64,000 bases of DNA, taken from Rhizopus sp. PT2906. Lineage: Eukaryota; Mucoromycota; Mucoromycetes; Mucorales; Rhizopodaceae. This document shows positions 21,893 to 34,085 of this stretch, in pieces. The position numbers and the translations under genes were made by a program. The notes beneath the pieces were generated by a model. That model was not told the DNA's origin, searched no databases, and saw nothing but the letters and a program-made list of their open reading frames with translations. The stretch lies in the NCBI GenBank assembly GCA_025529335.1, contig JAMYHX010000096.1, positions 43,474-107,473 on the forward strand, given 5' to 3'. Positions within the stretch are counted from its first letter, which is position 1. Each line of letters opens with the position of its first letter.

Positions 21893-23958
21893 TTATTTAG
21901 TATTATGCCAAGTCCCTGATTGTTCCATCTCCACTCCAAATTGTTCATAAGTTATCTTGTATCGAAGTCGGATAGATTCCTATATATACATGATTATTTA
22001 GTTTATACAGTGCTTAAATCTGCTTTGAGGCTTACTTTGTTTGGATTATCAATGGTGATGACTTGAGTAACAGACTTGTCAGATGTAGGAGGTACAGATG
22101 AAGAAGATACAGGCCCTAGTTTTAATTGCATAGACTATCGTGTGACGTTAATCACTCGTCTAAACCAGCTAAAAAGAGGAATAATTACCTTGGGTGCAGC
22201 TAGTAGTAAAGTCATCTTATCCATAGGAGCAACTGATTTGTTTGAATAGTATGCTTTAAACTGGTATGTCGTGTTTACAGTCGGTAGTGGCTCTAATTGA
22301 ATAACAAGCCCATTCTTATTGACCATGTCAACTAATCTATTGTCTACAATTGGTACAACTAGTTCTTGAGTAGGCTGTGTTGATAAATCAGGAGAATCTA
22401 TTGTCAACGAATTGAGTTGATTGATGATTGACCTATCATTATCGCTGGATAAATCATCATCCAAATCAATTAAGCTAATAGACCCCTGCTGTTCCTGCTG
22501 CTGTTGCTTTGCCTCTTCGACAAGTTTACTATCAAACTTATCACTGATATCATAGCTGGTATTATATCGTCCCTTTTTGATATCTTGGTATTTTAAAATG
22601 CTGTTTTTCACAATCAAAAGTGCCTGATTCATCTCTTCAATCTTTTCTTTATCTTGTTCAGTTTTAAGCATACTTTCAATCTTGGGTATTGCATTTTCAC
22701 AAGAGCCCTTTAACTCTTCCATGGTTTCGTCTGGTCTATCCCCTGATCTCAAATTACCCAGCATTTCATATAGTAAACGTGCCTTGTTTTGAATCTTGTG
22801 CACCTCTTCCACAAACATCTCTTTATAATTTGGTTGATGCTTTTGATCCTATCATTATATGGCTTTGTTTTTAGATGGCTGCTATAAACAAAAACTCTCG
22901 TCTCTTTCTCTCTTCTTACGTATCCTGTCATTATTTTCATCAATCTATTGGCTTCTACCAAATCCTGTGGTCTGCCTCGTCTGATGAGTTCTTGTAGTTT
23001 CTAAGTATTTAAAACTATACATCAATCCTTCTCTTCCCATATGCTACCACATTATACTATATATACCGCTGCTTGTGCCACACGATTTTCCTCTTCCAGT
23101 TCCTCTACTGTTTTTAATGTCTAATAAAGAGGCGCGTCATTAATTGTCCACGAATGATTTACAATTGCTTACATCTGCTGGCGCCAAAGCGGCAACCGAA
23201 GAATCACGTAATTCGGGAAATACGTACCCTTTAAAAAGATATCAGCTTTTTTTTTTCCCTTGTTATTCGTTCAAAGGGGGAGTGAATTACCTTTAAATTT
23301 TAATAATCTGTACATATCCCTTATATGTGTCATATCCTCTTTGTATTTAGACAATTCTGTAAGTGCAATTTTCCATTCCTTAATCAAATACAAAATACGA
23401 TCTAATACAGGATGTGCCATGAGTTGTTGTGGTACAAAATCAAAATGGTTCCATTGATTTTCTGGAGCGGATTGTACTGGATGTGGCGCGTATCGTGTCG
23501 GTGGCCGTTCTGGGAAGCGACGAACGAGCGCATTCAGAAATTCTTTGGTTGCTATTTGAAGGTGAAATGGATATCCACAGTTTTTAGCACAGTTATCGAG
23601 TAACTATGATGGGTTAGGGCTTTTTCTAGAAAGAAAACAAGTCATGAATAGTTACAGTTAAAGCAAGCATAGCTTGATTTACTCTTGGGCTATTGACTAA
23701 TTTTACAATGGTCATAGCTGCCGTACGTGGTCTTTAAAGGGGAATTAGAGAAAAAGAATAAAAGGTGTACAAGTGATGTGATCTTACGCACTGCCTTGCT
23801 TTTTATTGATCGTCTCGCAGATCTCAAGATTAAGAGCCAAGTTTGGATCGAATCGAGATGGACTGCATGCTCTTTCTAAAAAAGAATAAATAAGTCTTTT
23901 GTTTAGGCTTAGTAATGTTTATTAGAATACCGATTAAACTTTGTAAAGAATAAGACAT
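21893..23958 (-). CDS. GGA: GGA-type clathrin adaptor (VHS-GAT-GAE)
   Basis: ARF-binding monomeric clathrin adaptor for trans-Golgi to endosome sorting. Roughly ten short exons from the ATG at 23958 to TAA at 21895-21893. An N-terminal VHS domain is read across several exons (LIERACSPSRFDPNLALNLE, then AMTIVKLVNS, then LLDNCAKNCGYPFHLQI, FLNALVRRFPE). A GAT three-helix segment follows (LQELIRRGRPQDLVEANRLMKIM, then EEVHKIQNKARLLYEMLGNL). A hinge contains a clathrin-box-like LIDLDDD. A C-terminal GAE ear completes it (YQFKAYYSNKSVAPM.KMTLLLAAPK, and ESIRLRYKITY). Domain order and spacing fit GGA. Exon edges in the middle are approximate. Confidence 0.88.
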
Positions 23959-24109
23959 TTGTGAGAAAGAGAGAAAGAGAAAAAGCAGGAAAAAAAAGGG
24001 AATTTGATGTAACGCTATTTAAAGCTGATTTTAAAAATACGTTGGTGATACAAAATGCTCTTTCTCTTTCACTCTTTCTTTTTTCCCTCTTTATTCAGTA
24101 ATTCCAAAG

Positions 24110-24950
24110 ATGGACCAAGATGAATATTATGATAATATTGACTTACATATAAGATGGTCTGATAGACAGGATCTTATTATTAATGCTGAGCCTGATGAAA
24201 CTGTGCATTCTATTAAAGAAAAAGTATATAATACTTGTCATTATTGCTATTATTAAGTAACACCCTGTCTTTGATAGATTCGTAATCTATCAAGAAATGC
24301 AAAGGACAAATATATTCGTCTCATTCACAACGGAAAAGTACTTGAAGATCAAAGGACATTAAAGAGCTATGGCATTGGCAAAATAAATATAACAAACTCA
24401 AAAGCAACACTGGAACCACCCTCACCTGTCTATATCCATTGTTCATTATCCGACTATATACCAAAGGGTCCTTCCATAAGCAATGTATGTCATACATATA
24501 CAATATACACCTTCTCTTACATCTTTTGTGTGTATAGAATCGTCCTCAAATCATACCACCCGTTGGCTTTGACAGACTACGAGAATCAGGATTTACAGAA
24601 GAGGATATTCAGAATATAAGAGCGCAGTTTCATAGGCTTCATGGAACAGATTATAACGACACATCAGAAGAAGCTAGAAATTTAGAAGAACAATGGATGG
24701 ATAACACAGGAGAGACACTACCAGATGGCAGTAATGTACAAAGATAGATAATGGCGTCATATTAACTTTTAGGTTAGCTGTTCAAGGCACCTACAAGGAA
24801 ATGATGTGGGGGCTCATGTTTGGATTCTTTCTCGGCATCATTTGCTTATTTTGGTTTCGAGAGTCTGTCTTTTCGAGAAGACAACAATTAGGCATCATCG
24901 CTGGCATGTTGATCAACATATCATTTGGTGTTCTACACGTTTACTATTAA
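24110..24950 (+). CDS. DSC3: DSC E3 ubiquitin ligase complex subunit 3-like membrane protein
   Basis: Probable component of the Golgi/ER DSC ligase that acts on membrane proteins such as SREBP in fungi. Four exons: 24110-24223, 24278-24484, 24538-24730 and 24778-24950; about 228 aa. An N-terminal ubiquitin-like fold is visible (LHIRWSDRQDLIINAEPDETV...RLIHNGKVLEDQRTLKSYGI). It is followed by a conserved helix-rich segment (PVGFDRLRESGFTEEDIQNIRAQFH) and two C-terminal membrane segments (MMWGLMFGFFLGIICLFWF and LGIIAGMLINISFGVLHVYY). This is the DUF2407/Dsc3 layout. Acceptor at 24777, not 24772, keeps the frame. The next gene starts 47 bp downstream on the same strand. Confidence 0.85.
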
Positions 24951-24997
24951 AAATAGTTACACTGTCTTTTTTTTTTCTTCTTCTTTTTTCTTTAGAA

Positions 24998-25937
24998 ATG
25001 TACTTGATTGTTCTTTTATGCTCTTGTTTAATCATATTGACAACATTAAGCTTATGTGCAAATCAAATTCATGAATTACAGGCATCAGTTTTATCCTATG
25101 GAAAACTTAATTTACACAATACAAGAAAGCCAAAGACACGTTGGGCTCATTATCTATCCACCTTGACAGTCCCAAAGCGCTACTTTAACCATTTCTACAT
25201 CATTGGCTTATTATTTGGAATCAACTGTGCAATCGAATTGTACTTCCAGAAGGGTCTTGTATTTTATTTATTGCGTCAATGGGATCAACCCTCTGGATCA
25301 CATCATTTACCTCAATTGCAATGTCAAGTTGGATTACTATTAGTGAACTTTCATCTTGCAAGACGTGTCTACGAATCCTTAATGATAGAAAGACCATCCA
25401 AAGAAGCTAGAATGCACATGTCCCATTATCTTACGGGAATTGGGTTCTATGGCGCCATGATACTTGGCACTTGGCTTGAAGGAGCTGTCCATCTTGGTGT
25501 ATGGCCCTCAAAGACCATTGAAAAAGGTATATATATGTATATATATTATCATGTTTAAATCTTTATATATACTCATATCAACAGGTCACTGGAACTTGTC
25601 AATGCTCATCGCCCTATTGCTATTCTTTTATGCCAATTATCATCAATACCAATGTCACAGTATATTGGCCTCACTTCGATTGAATTCAACAGAGAGATAT
25701 TCTGTTCCTAGAGGTGACTGGTTTGAGTGGATCGTAGTACCTCATTACTTTGCAGACATTTTGATCTATGTCTCATTATGTATCTTGTACCAATTCAAAA
25801 ACATGATTCTTTTATGTGGTCTCATTTGGACTGTTGTTAATCTTTCAATCACTGCTAATCAAACATTTCTCTGGTATCAAAAGCATTTTCCTCATCGTCA
25901 AGAGAATCGTTGGAGAATAATCCCGGGCATTTATTAA
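24998..25937 (+). CDS. DFG10: Polyprenol reductase (SRD5A3/Dfg10 family)
   Basis: ER membrane enzyme that reduces polyprenol to dolichol for N-glycosylation. Two exons, 24998-25526 and 25585-25937, about 293 aa with several hydrophobic segments. Diagnostic parts are a HLARRVYESLMIE segment and the C-terminal PRGDWFEWIVVPHYFADILIY and RWRIIPGIY, as in 3-oxo-5-alpha-steroid dehydrogenase family proteins. The ATG follows a pyrimidine-rich run ending in TTTAG, which could serve as a 5'UTR splice acceptor. Its stop lies 5 bp from the convergent stop of the uS19m gene, so transcripts must overlap. Confidence 0.9.
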
Positions 25938-25942
25938 ACTGT

Positions 25943-26247
25943 TTATTTGTTCTTGGTAAAACGATAAGTGAATCGTTTTCTAGTGAATGAAAATTCCCCT
26001 AATTTGTGTCCAATCATCTCTTCGGTCACATGAACTGGTATATATTCTTTTCCGTTGTGCACTAAAAACTTCAATCCAACAAATGACGGTAAAATGGTGC
26101 AGCTACGAGCTAATGTACATGTCAGATATAATAAATAAACAAATAGTAATGCGAACCTTGTGTTGCAATAGGTGTTCCATTTTGAACAGCTTGTTTTAAA
26201 CCAGGGAATGAGACAAAAAAGGGACCTTTCCAAGCTGAACGAGGCAT
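25943..26247 (-). CDS. RSM19: Mitochondrial small-subunit ribosomal protein uS19m
   Basis: S19 of the mitochondrial ribosome, near the decoding head. Two exons, 26247-26157 and 26109-25943, about 85 aa. S19 signatures: MPRSAWKGPF at the start, then RSCTILPSFVGLKFLVHNGKEYIPV, VTEEMIGHKLGEFSFTR. The intron donor is GTTCGC rather than the usual GTAAGT/GTATGT form but the frame joins exactly. The length fits bacterial-type S19. A longer upstream-extended reading frame exists but is not needed. Very confident. Confidence 0.93.
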
Positions 26248-26834
26248 GATATTAAAGAGAGAGAGAGTGAGTAAGTGAAAGAGTGAAAGCCACTTTACCC
26301 CTGTTGTGACCATTTCTTCCTTGATCAGAGCAGCTTTTTGATTGGCTGACCTTTTATACTCATGCCTAAGCTGTGCTGACCAGAGATTATAATTATGTAG
26401 ACAAACCGTTACGCGAGCAGATATTATTAAATGCCGTGTTTGATTATTTATGCATAACAATCGTGGTAACTTTGAAATAGTATCTAATGATTCAATTTAA
26501 GGCAATGCCGCCTACATAAAGCCGGTTGCCAATATGTTTTAGAATAAAGTACAGCTATTTGTTTGCCAGAAGAGCATAATGATAGTCCAAGTTATCCCTT
26601 TTGGAAGTGGACGGCTTTATTAGTTTGTGATGTCTTCATGGTGACCTTGTCATTGTACTTTATCCTTTTTTAAAACAAGATAAACAAACAAAGAAAAAGG
26701 TTTATGTTTTGCAGAATAAACAAGTTTTTTTTTTAAAAAAAAAAAACCGAACAAAAAGTCCTGCAGAGAAAAAAAAAACATGTATGCTTTAATGCATAAT
26801 TAAATAAATTATATACAAATAAGGGGGACAAAGC

Positions 26835-27215
26835 TCAGTGTCCACTTTGGATTAATTGAGCGGCCAATTGCTCAATTGCCTTTTCGTTACTTTCCGGTTT
26901 CATACCGTCAGTATAAGTCCCAACCACGACAACATGATTCGACTTGGCTATTGTCACTCCAGTCGTTCCTCTCTTTCCATAAATACTCGTTGCATCTGCT
27001 TTGAGTCCCATATATGTGATACCCGCCACTCGAACACCTTGAGCGAAAACATGATTGTAATCTCGAGAAAGAACGGCGATTCCTGCTGCTTCAGACGGAA
27101 GTAGATTGAAATCAGATGTTGATGCTAAAATTTCACCTGTTTTTAATTCTATAATGGCTGCCTCAGCAACGTGTTCAGTTTCGACAAGTTCATTGATATA
27201 CTTTTGCCAATTCAT
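26835..27215 (-). CDS. PFY1: Profilin
   Basis: Actin monomer- and polyproline-binding protein of the cell cortex. Single exon, 126 aa, the normal profilin size. It begins with the family-typical MNWQKYINELVE. IYGKRGTTGVTIAKSNH lies in the middle, and the C-terminal helix is EKAIEQLAAQLIQSG. The polyproline-contacting aromatic near the N-terminus (W3, Y6) is present. No oddities. AT-rich promoter with A-runs upstream. Confidence 0.96.
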   Translation of the reverse strand: MNWQKYINELVETEHVAEAAIIELKTGEILASTSDFNLLPSEAAGIAVLSRDYNHVFAQGVRVAGITYMGLKADATSIYGKRGTTGVTIAKSNHVVVVGTYTDGMKPESNEKAIEQLAAQLIQSGH

Positions 27216-27299
27216 ATTGTAAATGAAAAAAAAAAAGAAAGAGGGAGGGAAAAATGGTTATCCACTAAAAAGAGTAATATAAATGACCAAATGTTGACA

Positions 27300-27769
27300 T
27301 AGGAGAGGAAAAGAAAGAGCTCAGTAGTTTTCCATATTTGGATTTATATATTCTACCCTTGTACTTTAGCCAACCATTCATCATTTGAGTATCGTTGATA
27401 CCCAAAGTTGACAAACATCATGTATTGTTGATTTTGTTTAAACAACTGTCAAGCACTGATTATTTGATAATCATGCATATGCATTACTTTTGTAGACAGA
27501 GAGTACAGTACGATTTGGATAAGGTTAGATACTTGGACAATATGCAAAGTATTACCTCTCAAAGGTGACTCATCGAACGCGACAAGAGCCTAGGATGATC
27601 CAGTAAATGACAGAGTTTCTACTCGTACTAGCCCTTTGAACAGGACTTCCAATGCCAACGTTATGGTTGCAGTAAGCGCTCTGTATTACGTTTAAAGGTT
27701 GTTTATAAAAAAAAGTACAGTGTAATTTGATGTGGTCTCTTGCTTTGGAATACGAAAACGACAAGTAGA
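27300..27769. other. Intergenic stretch
   Basis: Promoter-side sequence of profilin and lead-in to the orphan ORF; no features seen. Confidence 0.4.
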
Positions 27770-28186
27770 GAAATGAAATATCCTTTAGTGGCCAAAATCA
27801 AGCTCATATCATCAAATTCTTCAATTAAAGAGATTAAAACATCAAGGAGAGGTCTATTGGACAGAAAGAAAGCTAAATTAGACCCTAAACAAGTCTGTTT
27901 GGTCACGATACGATCAACTGAATATGACCATCCGCCCTTATTAATGATCTCTTGTGACTTGTCTGGGGCTGGATGCGTAGATAACAGTGATCATCCTGTC
28001 AAAAGGAGCACAATCGGCAGTGAGCATGTGGCTGCTCCCATGTCAAACAATACTGATCAATTTGAATGGTTTTTCAAAGACGGACAATGGACTAATGCGT
28101 CGAATACCTATTCGATCTGTTTTACAGGTCAGTGGAGTAATACAGCCGATGAATACAAAATACTTTTTCAATGCAAACAATGGTAA
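27770..28186 (+). CDS. Orphan ORF, about 138 aa, unknown
   Basis: Open from an in-frame Met at 27740, with a better-looking start at 27770 (MKYPLVAKIKL). It has no signal peptide or membrane segment. The composition looks protein-like: a basic segment (TSRRGLLDRKKAKLDPKQ) is followed by a beta-rich half with repeated W-containing phrases (WFFKDGQWTNASNTYSICFTGQW). I do not recognise a family. It could be a lineage-specific gene or a relic; no intron evidence. Confidence 0.4.
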   Translation, partial: EMKYPLVAKIKLISSNSSIKEIKTSRRGLLDRKKAKLDPKQVCLVTIRSTEYDHPPLLMISCDLSGAGCVDNSDHPVKRSTIGSEHVAAPMSNNTDQFEWFFKDGQWTNASNTYSICFTGQWSNTADEYKILFQCKQW

Positions 28187-28189
28187 TTA

Positions 28190-29414
28190 CAATTTAAACT
28201 ACTGCCAAGCCTTTTTATAGTTAGACAGATGATAGAAAGAAAAAAGAAACAATGGGTTGTCATGCTTATTTGCTATATCAAAGAGAGACCATTCATTGAG
28301 AGTAAATGTAGTCTGTGTTGACTATCATGTTACATTGCACACAATAATGAATTAGAACGCTCATAGTAGTGCTATGTACGACTATGAGGTTTAAGCTTTT
28401 GGTCATTGTTCACTTTAATTTGTCAAACAGACTATATATTTCAAAGCCTCAGCCCTATCCCTTCTTTCCCTGGGAGTCCTTCGAATTGTGTAAGCGTACG
28501 CCCATAGTCTGAAGCAAGATGTTCCGCTTTGACCGTATGCGTGCGTATACCATCCCAATGTCCCAAAAATACAAAACAAAAATCGTCCCATTTCTTCAAG
28601 CAAATGACCAGAGAAAGATGATACAAGGAACTACTCCATAATAAATAAATCATTCTCTTTTTGTGTGTGTAGATCGGATTTTAAATGGCAAGCTTGTAAT
28701 GATGTAACCTTGGGTTTCCCACAAGAAAAATAGACTTTTTTGCCATGGTTACACATCTCTTTGTTATCGCTCTTGTCCTATTGTGTTTCGAAAATAGTCT
28801 AGAAAACGCCCACTGTTTTTATTTGTGTCCAATCGAACGATTCCAACAAAGAAATATAAACTTGCATATGAATTATCATTCATAGTCCATTGCTATGAAC
28901 CCCCCCCCCTGTTTTCCCCTTTTTACATGTACGTGTGGGGTAAAGAATTTTTGCTTAAATGTTAAAATGAGGGCCAAGGGCGAGTGGTTATGTATAAACA
29001 AGTAGGTGAGTTTAGCAGTGAGATCGTTTAGAAGTAACGTTGCACTATCATAGAAGAATGTGTGCTATAATAACTTTAATAATGACGAGCCTATGATTAC
29101 AAGCAAGAAGAAAGAAATATAAAAGAGATATGACATCAAGCTAGTAACCATCTTAAAATGATGGTGAAAAAAAAATATGTACATGATGCATTGCTTTTTG
29201 TTTATGGTCTGATGAGACAACATTCTTAATGATTATACTTTTTATGCATTTATTAAAGCAACTGGGTTAAAGAAAAAAAAATAGAGGGGGTATAGGTGCA
29301 AGATATTTATAAGATGCAATTTGCCATATGTACATATACGTCGATATATGTGGGGTTGAATAGTATATATATATATGTATATATATATATAAATATGTGT
29401 ATATTCAAATGGTA
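28190..29414. other. Gene-free stretch
   Basis: Contains a 13-nt C run near 28901 and an AT-rich (TATA)n patch near 29360. Minus-strand ORFs at 28415-28653 overlap in two frames and are not convincing. No gene supported. Confidence 0.4.
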
Positions 29415-30689
29415 TTAAAATGTTGTTTTGGTGGTAGGAAGAGGCGTTGAATTGGATCGCTCTACTTCTACAACAGTACTTGCCAATGATTCATGATCAC
29501 TAAGTGAGCTGCAACGCTGATTGTTATTGTTATTGATGCAATACGCTTCAGCCAGATATTTGTAACCTCGTTTGGTAACGCTTGTACATCCCAATAATGA
29601 AATCTCCGATAAATGTCTACAATTATCAGCCAAGGTACGCACACCAGAATCAGTTAAACAAGCCCAATGAGAGAGATCAAGCCTCTTGAGATTCTTCAAG
29701 TGAATGGATACATACTCTATCGTACGATCACACACTAAGTCACGAACACGTTGTTGCTCCAATATGAAACGACGATGTCTTGCTGATTCAGCGGACAGGG
29801 TAGGATGAATGTTGAGTTGATTTAACAGTTCAATAAAGCCAGATAACTCATGGATGTGTCTATCTGGATCAGAAACGGTAGCAGCAGCTGACCTTGACAT
29901 GAAATCTGAACGAATCGGATTCTTCAAAGACATATCCAACTGGGTGATATTAGGACATTGCTTAACCAATTTGACAATATCTGTGTGCTTGAATGGTAAA
30001 CGAGAGAGATCAATGGACTCTAATTTTGGACCACAATAACGACCCACTGCTTGAATTGTAGCACCTGTGAGAAGAGGACAATCGTTGATACGTAAATGTC
30101 GGATGGACTTTCCGGTAATGGTCATGAGACGAGTTACACCAGAGTGACCGATATGAACACAGCCGTTCAGATGAAGTAGTTTGAGTTGATCACACACGGT
30201 AGACAAATAATACAAGCTACGGTCGGTGATTTGTCGGCAGTTTGTCAACACGAGAGACTCTAGATTATGTGCAAGAGGGGCACGGGCTAAGAGTCGGAAG
30301 GATTCGTCAGTGATAGCACGGCAATTGGTCAAGTTGAGCTTGGTTATATTTGGACAATAATAAATGATCTGTCGAATGGTCGAATCGTTCACGTGGTGAG
30401 CAATAAGTGATAGATCCAAGGATTGGATTGAATGACCATATTGTTGGAAATGTATAGGAAAGTAGATGGAAGGGAATTTTTGGCCACAATTTAATATTGG
30501 CCTTAAAGGAGTAGCCACTTTCCAGAGAAGGGGGGTGATGATTTTCTTCCATTGTTTGGACACCGTCAAACAATGATACAAGTCCTTTTGATCCAATTGA
30601 TTGAATATGAGTAAGAGTATTTCAGTTGGTAAACTCTTAATTTTATTGTTCCTAACAAGTCTTCTTCTTCTGCTGATAATCACTGGCAT
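29415..30689 (-). CDS. F-box and leucine-rich-repeat protein (GRR1/AMN1-like)
   Basis: Probable substrate receptor of an SCF ubiquitin ligase. Single exon; the Met at 30689 is preferred (424 aa) because the extra 45 upstream residues look like untranslated AT-rich sequence. The F-box is at the start (IKSLPTEILLLIFNQLDQKDLYHCLTVSKQWKKII). It is followed by cysteine-containing LRRs, each ending in C.ITD-like phrases (LNLTNCRAITDESFRLLA, LVLTNCRQITDRSLYYLS, LHLNGCVHIGHSGVTRL, LRINDCPLLTGATIQAV). Two more lie after a charged insert of about 90 residues (LDLSHWACLTDSGVRTLA, ISLLGCTSVTKRGYKYLA). A polar tail with an Asn run closes it. Substrate unknown. Confidence 0.87.
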   Translation of the reverse strand: MPVIISRRRRLVRNNKIKSLPTEILLLIFNQLDQKDLYHCLTVSKQWKKIITPLLWKVATPLRPILNCGQKFPSIYFPIHFQQYGHSIQSLDLSLIAHHVNDSTIRQIIYYCPNITKLNLTNCRAITDESFRLLARAPLAHNLESLVLTNCRQITDRSLYYLSTVCDQLKLLHLNGCVHIGHSGVTRLMTITGKSIRHLRINDCPLLTGATIQAVGRYCGPKLESIDLSRLPFKHTDIVKLVKQCPNITQLDMSLKNPIRSDFMSRSAAATVSDPDRHIHELSGFIELLNQLNIHPTLSAESARHRRFILEQQRVRDLVCDRTIEYVSIHLKNLKRLDLSHWACLTDSGVRTLADNCRHLSEISLLGCTSVTKRGYKYLAEAYCINNNNNQRCSSLSDHESLASTVVEVERSNSTPLPTTKTTF

Positions 30690-30959
30690 TTTCTTACATG
30701 ATCGCTGTGGTCTAACAGGATAGTCATATTTTGCAATATAAATAGCTGCTTTTATTGTTGAGATGATGTGAATGTATAGGCAGATGAAGAAGTGGATCCA
30801 ATCTATGATTGATTTTATAAACATTTTTAATATAAAAAGAGAAGAAAGAAAGAAAAAGAAAAAGAGATGTATAAAATTATTTAAGAATAAAAAAACGTTT
30901 CACTACCCCAACTATTTTATACTCACCCTTTCTCTCTCTCACTCTCTTCTCTTTTCTTA

Positions 30960-33673
30960 GTGTCCTTTTTAACTCCTCCCCTTCCATATATAAAAATATT
31001 TATATATAAAATTTATTTTATATATAAATAAATAAGGATCTTGACATGCAATAAAGCGGAAGTGTTACTTCCGAATAGTGTCATACAAACCAACATCACA
31101 TGTATCCTTTGTACTGTTTTCTTGAAACCATGTCATGGATTTTAGAACTCTATTTCACATTTAATTGGATCATTTAGATGTATTGTTTAATGCACCTTTC
31201 AATAAATACAAAATAGGGCTGGACCCATAGTTTTGCTAATTTCTCTCACAATATATATTTTGTTTATATTCTCAATAAAAAGACATACATTCCAGAAATA
31301 AATTACGTGCATCTTGTATTTGCAAGTGTAAAAGTAATCTTTATTAAACAAACAAGTTGTCCTGATTGTCAAAATACGAATGTAAACCTACTCCACATTC
31401 ACATTCACATACATGTACACACACACACTCAGCCTAAACAAGTAGTGGAGTTTAATTTTAATTAGTTACAAATTTGACATTGATGGCTTTAATCTCCCTC
31501 CTTTTTTTTTTTCCTCCACTGTCTCTTGAGCGTCAAAGAAAAAGTTGTTTCTTTACAGAAAAAGGATGGACTAGTTCTTTGTTTACAGTTATCGTTACAC
31601 TCATCCTTATGTCACGACATTTTTCTATATTCCTGCGTCCCCGTCTTTTGTAAACAAAGGGAAAGATCCAAACAGGGAATGAGAAGGGGAATGAATATTC
31701 AATAGGCGCGACTTTTAAAAAGTCATGTTTATTTATGTGTTTCATGTTGAATGGATATTTGAAACACGCGTGCTCCTACAAATTATGTCTTTACTGTATC
31801 ACCTTTTCCCTCTTTTTCTTCTTATTAAAAAAGTGTATCAAAAACATTTACTTAAATCAACTGCTTGTTGCGACATTATCATGAAGTGGACTCTAAGAAA
31901 GGAAAGACCTACCACAGAGAACGATTAACAAAAGAACCTTATGTAAAGCTCAAAGCAACAGATAGACTCAATTGTTCAAACATCAACTATGATGATGATG
32001 TATATCAGGGAAACAAGTGTCAAGAAGAGTATACCCTTTTATATACATTCTACAAAACAAGAATTATTTGGACTACCCAGTCCATAGTTCTTGATCATGT
32101 TTTTGTATACAAGGTCAAATTTGACGGGGCTATGTTCCTGTTTAGACGTTTGACTCTTCAGACTGTGCATGGTTTCAGGTTGCGATAGTTTGGTGATGAA
32201 GCACGAGGAGTCATGTAACAGTTATTTTTGATAGATTTGGAGTAAATGTGACAGTGTCTCTGTTTCTCATTAAAGCATATATTTCACTACTTTTGTCTTT
32301 TGACATAATAGATCCTAACTTTAATACGACTTATTGATGAATGGGACAAGTATTCAGAAATGAAGGGGGAAGGGCATTACCATAGCAAGATAACGCCCCC
32401 TATCCATAGCTCAATTGATGTAGGAAGGCACATTCACTCTCAAAGATATTCCCTAAACTGAATCCCATTTAGCGGTTCTGGTAGGATTGTCAAGAGTAAA
32501 GCGAAGAAAAGTAAGTTTCTGCCAATGGTCAGAATTAGTGAAGTGATTTTAATGGATCTGCTGCTCTTTCTGCTAAATGCTTTGGTGAATGTTTCAACAA
32601 GGGAAGTGCAATGAAGTCTCTGTGCTTAAATGGGAGAAAAATACTTGAATATATTTAATGAAACTTGTTTAGTTTATTGTTGAGCACTTATCCAGCTATC
32701 AACGATTCTTGAATTAATTCAACTATTTAAAAATCGGGGATATGCTTCACTGCATATTGATTCATACTCCGCTCATCAGTTTTCTGACAGTGTCAATGCA
32801 ACCTTGAACGTGTTGCTAACCTGTAATTATCACGTCAATGCGTCAACCTGAACAATTTAATCTCAAGCAGTCTTGACTGAGAAGTTGATATAACTGGTGT
32901 AAGGTTAAAAAAAGGGGGAGACGCTTACTCTGTAATGTTTGACTGCAGAAGCAATTATGTTATGCATGGTTGCATACAGATGATTTGTAAAACGAGAAGA
33001 CATACATCATCTTTGAAAGATCAAATGATATAAAGATGGACATTATGATGCAATGTATTTACTGCTATTAAATATTCAAACATTTAATTGTCTATTCACC
33101 AAATTTAAGTGTTATTGTAGTCTAAATCTAAAGTGAATAGAATTGAGCAAAGTGTATACAAACTGCTCTTGAAGGTTTAAAATTCATTATCCATCTTCTT
33201 TCATTCAATTCATTTCTTCTACTTTACTTAGGCTTGATTCTTCATTCTTTTAAACTTGTTAAAACAAATTAAATCACTCACTCGTTCGAATCAAGGTTTT
33301 AAACAATCGAAAATCCAACTAAAGTAATTTTATTAGCTTAGGGCTACTGACGTAAGAATTAACCCTGTTATTAAAGGAGCCACTTTTTTTTTTATTATTA
33401 TTATTTCAACTACCTCTTTCATCCCTTTATAATCAAAGACAATACGTTTTATCTTTTTATGACCAGTAAAATGAAAAGACACTAATACAAGAAGGATCTA
33501 TCTATACAAAAATATGATTGTATGGTGATATGGATATAAATAGTAATATTGATCTTATTGTGTCCTTGTGTAATAAGAGTATTTCTCACAATTGATATGC
33601 TTATCTCACCACAATGAAACCAGTTTTCTTTTCTTCTGAAGAATTTAGACTTTATTAAGTTGAAAAAACTGTA
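30960..33673. other. Long gene-poor stretch
   Basis: About 2.7 kb with no firm gene. A TATATAAA-rich palindromic patch lies near 30990-31030. A plus-strand ORF at 31865-32188 (107 codons) has no known motif. A minus-strand segment near 32600-32380 can be read as coding-like in several frames (contains TFLRFTLDNPTRTAKWDSV) and may be an old mobile relic. Confidence 0.35.
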
Positions 33674-34085
33674 CTATCGTTCTTCCAAATCCCAGTAGAT
33701 GACCAATTCATTTAAATTTTCCAATTCAAACTCAAACTCGACATCCTCAGTAAACTGCATTTCATGTACCAAGAGTGCAGGTATTGTGCAGTCCTCCGAT
33801 TCTCGTAAAATATAAGCTTGACTTGACTCTAAATCATCAATTTGAATTGAACCCTTTAGAACAGTGATATGGGCTTTTGATGGGAAATGATGGGGAGGCT
33901 TCATGAAGGTATAAGCGCTTATACACACACACACACGCTTTGTAATATATGCTTACCAATGTTGTACCAGCTTTGAATTTCATTATTGTTTTCAAGTGTG
34001 GATTCTTGGTAATATTCTTCCATTGACCATCAAAGCAGGCAGGAAACTGAGGGATTGGAACATAGTCTTGATTCATAGAAGTCAT
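33674..34085 (-). CDS. Small cupin-like protein
   Basis: Two exons, 34085-33957 and 33898-33674, about 117 aa. The intron (33956-33899) holds a short GT repeat. Predicted all-beta: a KTIMKFKAGTTLPPHHF phrase resembles the metal-binding strand of cupins (G-x-x-x-PPHHF), followed by AHITVLKGSIQI and a final ELENLNELVIYWDLEER. The paired His of a cupin metal site is present. Likely a ChrR- or Cupin_2/7-type single-domain protein. Substrate unknown. Confidence 0.6.

Noticed and set aside
26122..26460. 112-codon minus-strand ORF extending uS19m upstream
   Set aside because: Normal S19 proteins start at MPRSAWKGPF; the extension is AT-rich UTR and the frame runs through the intron.
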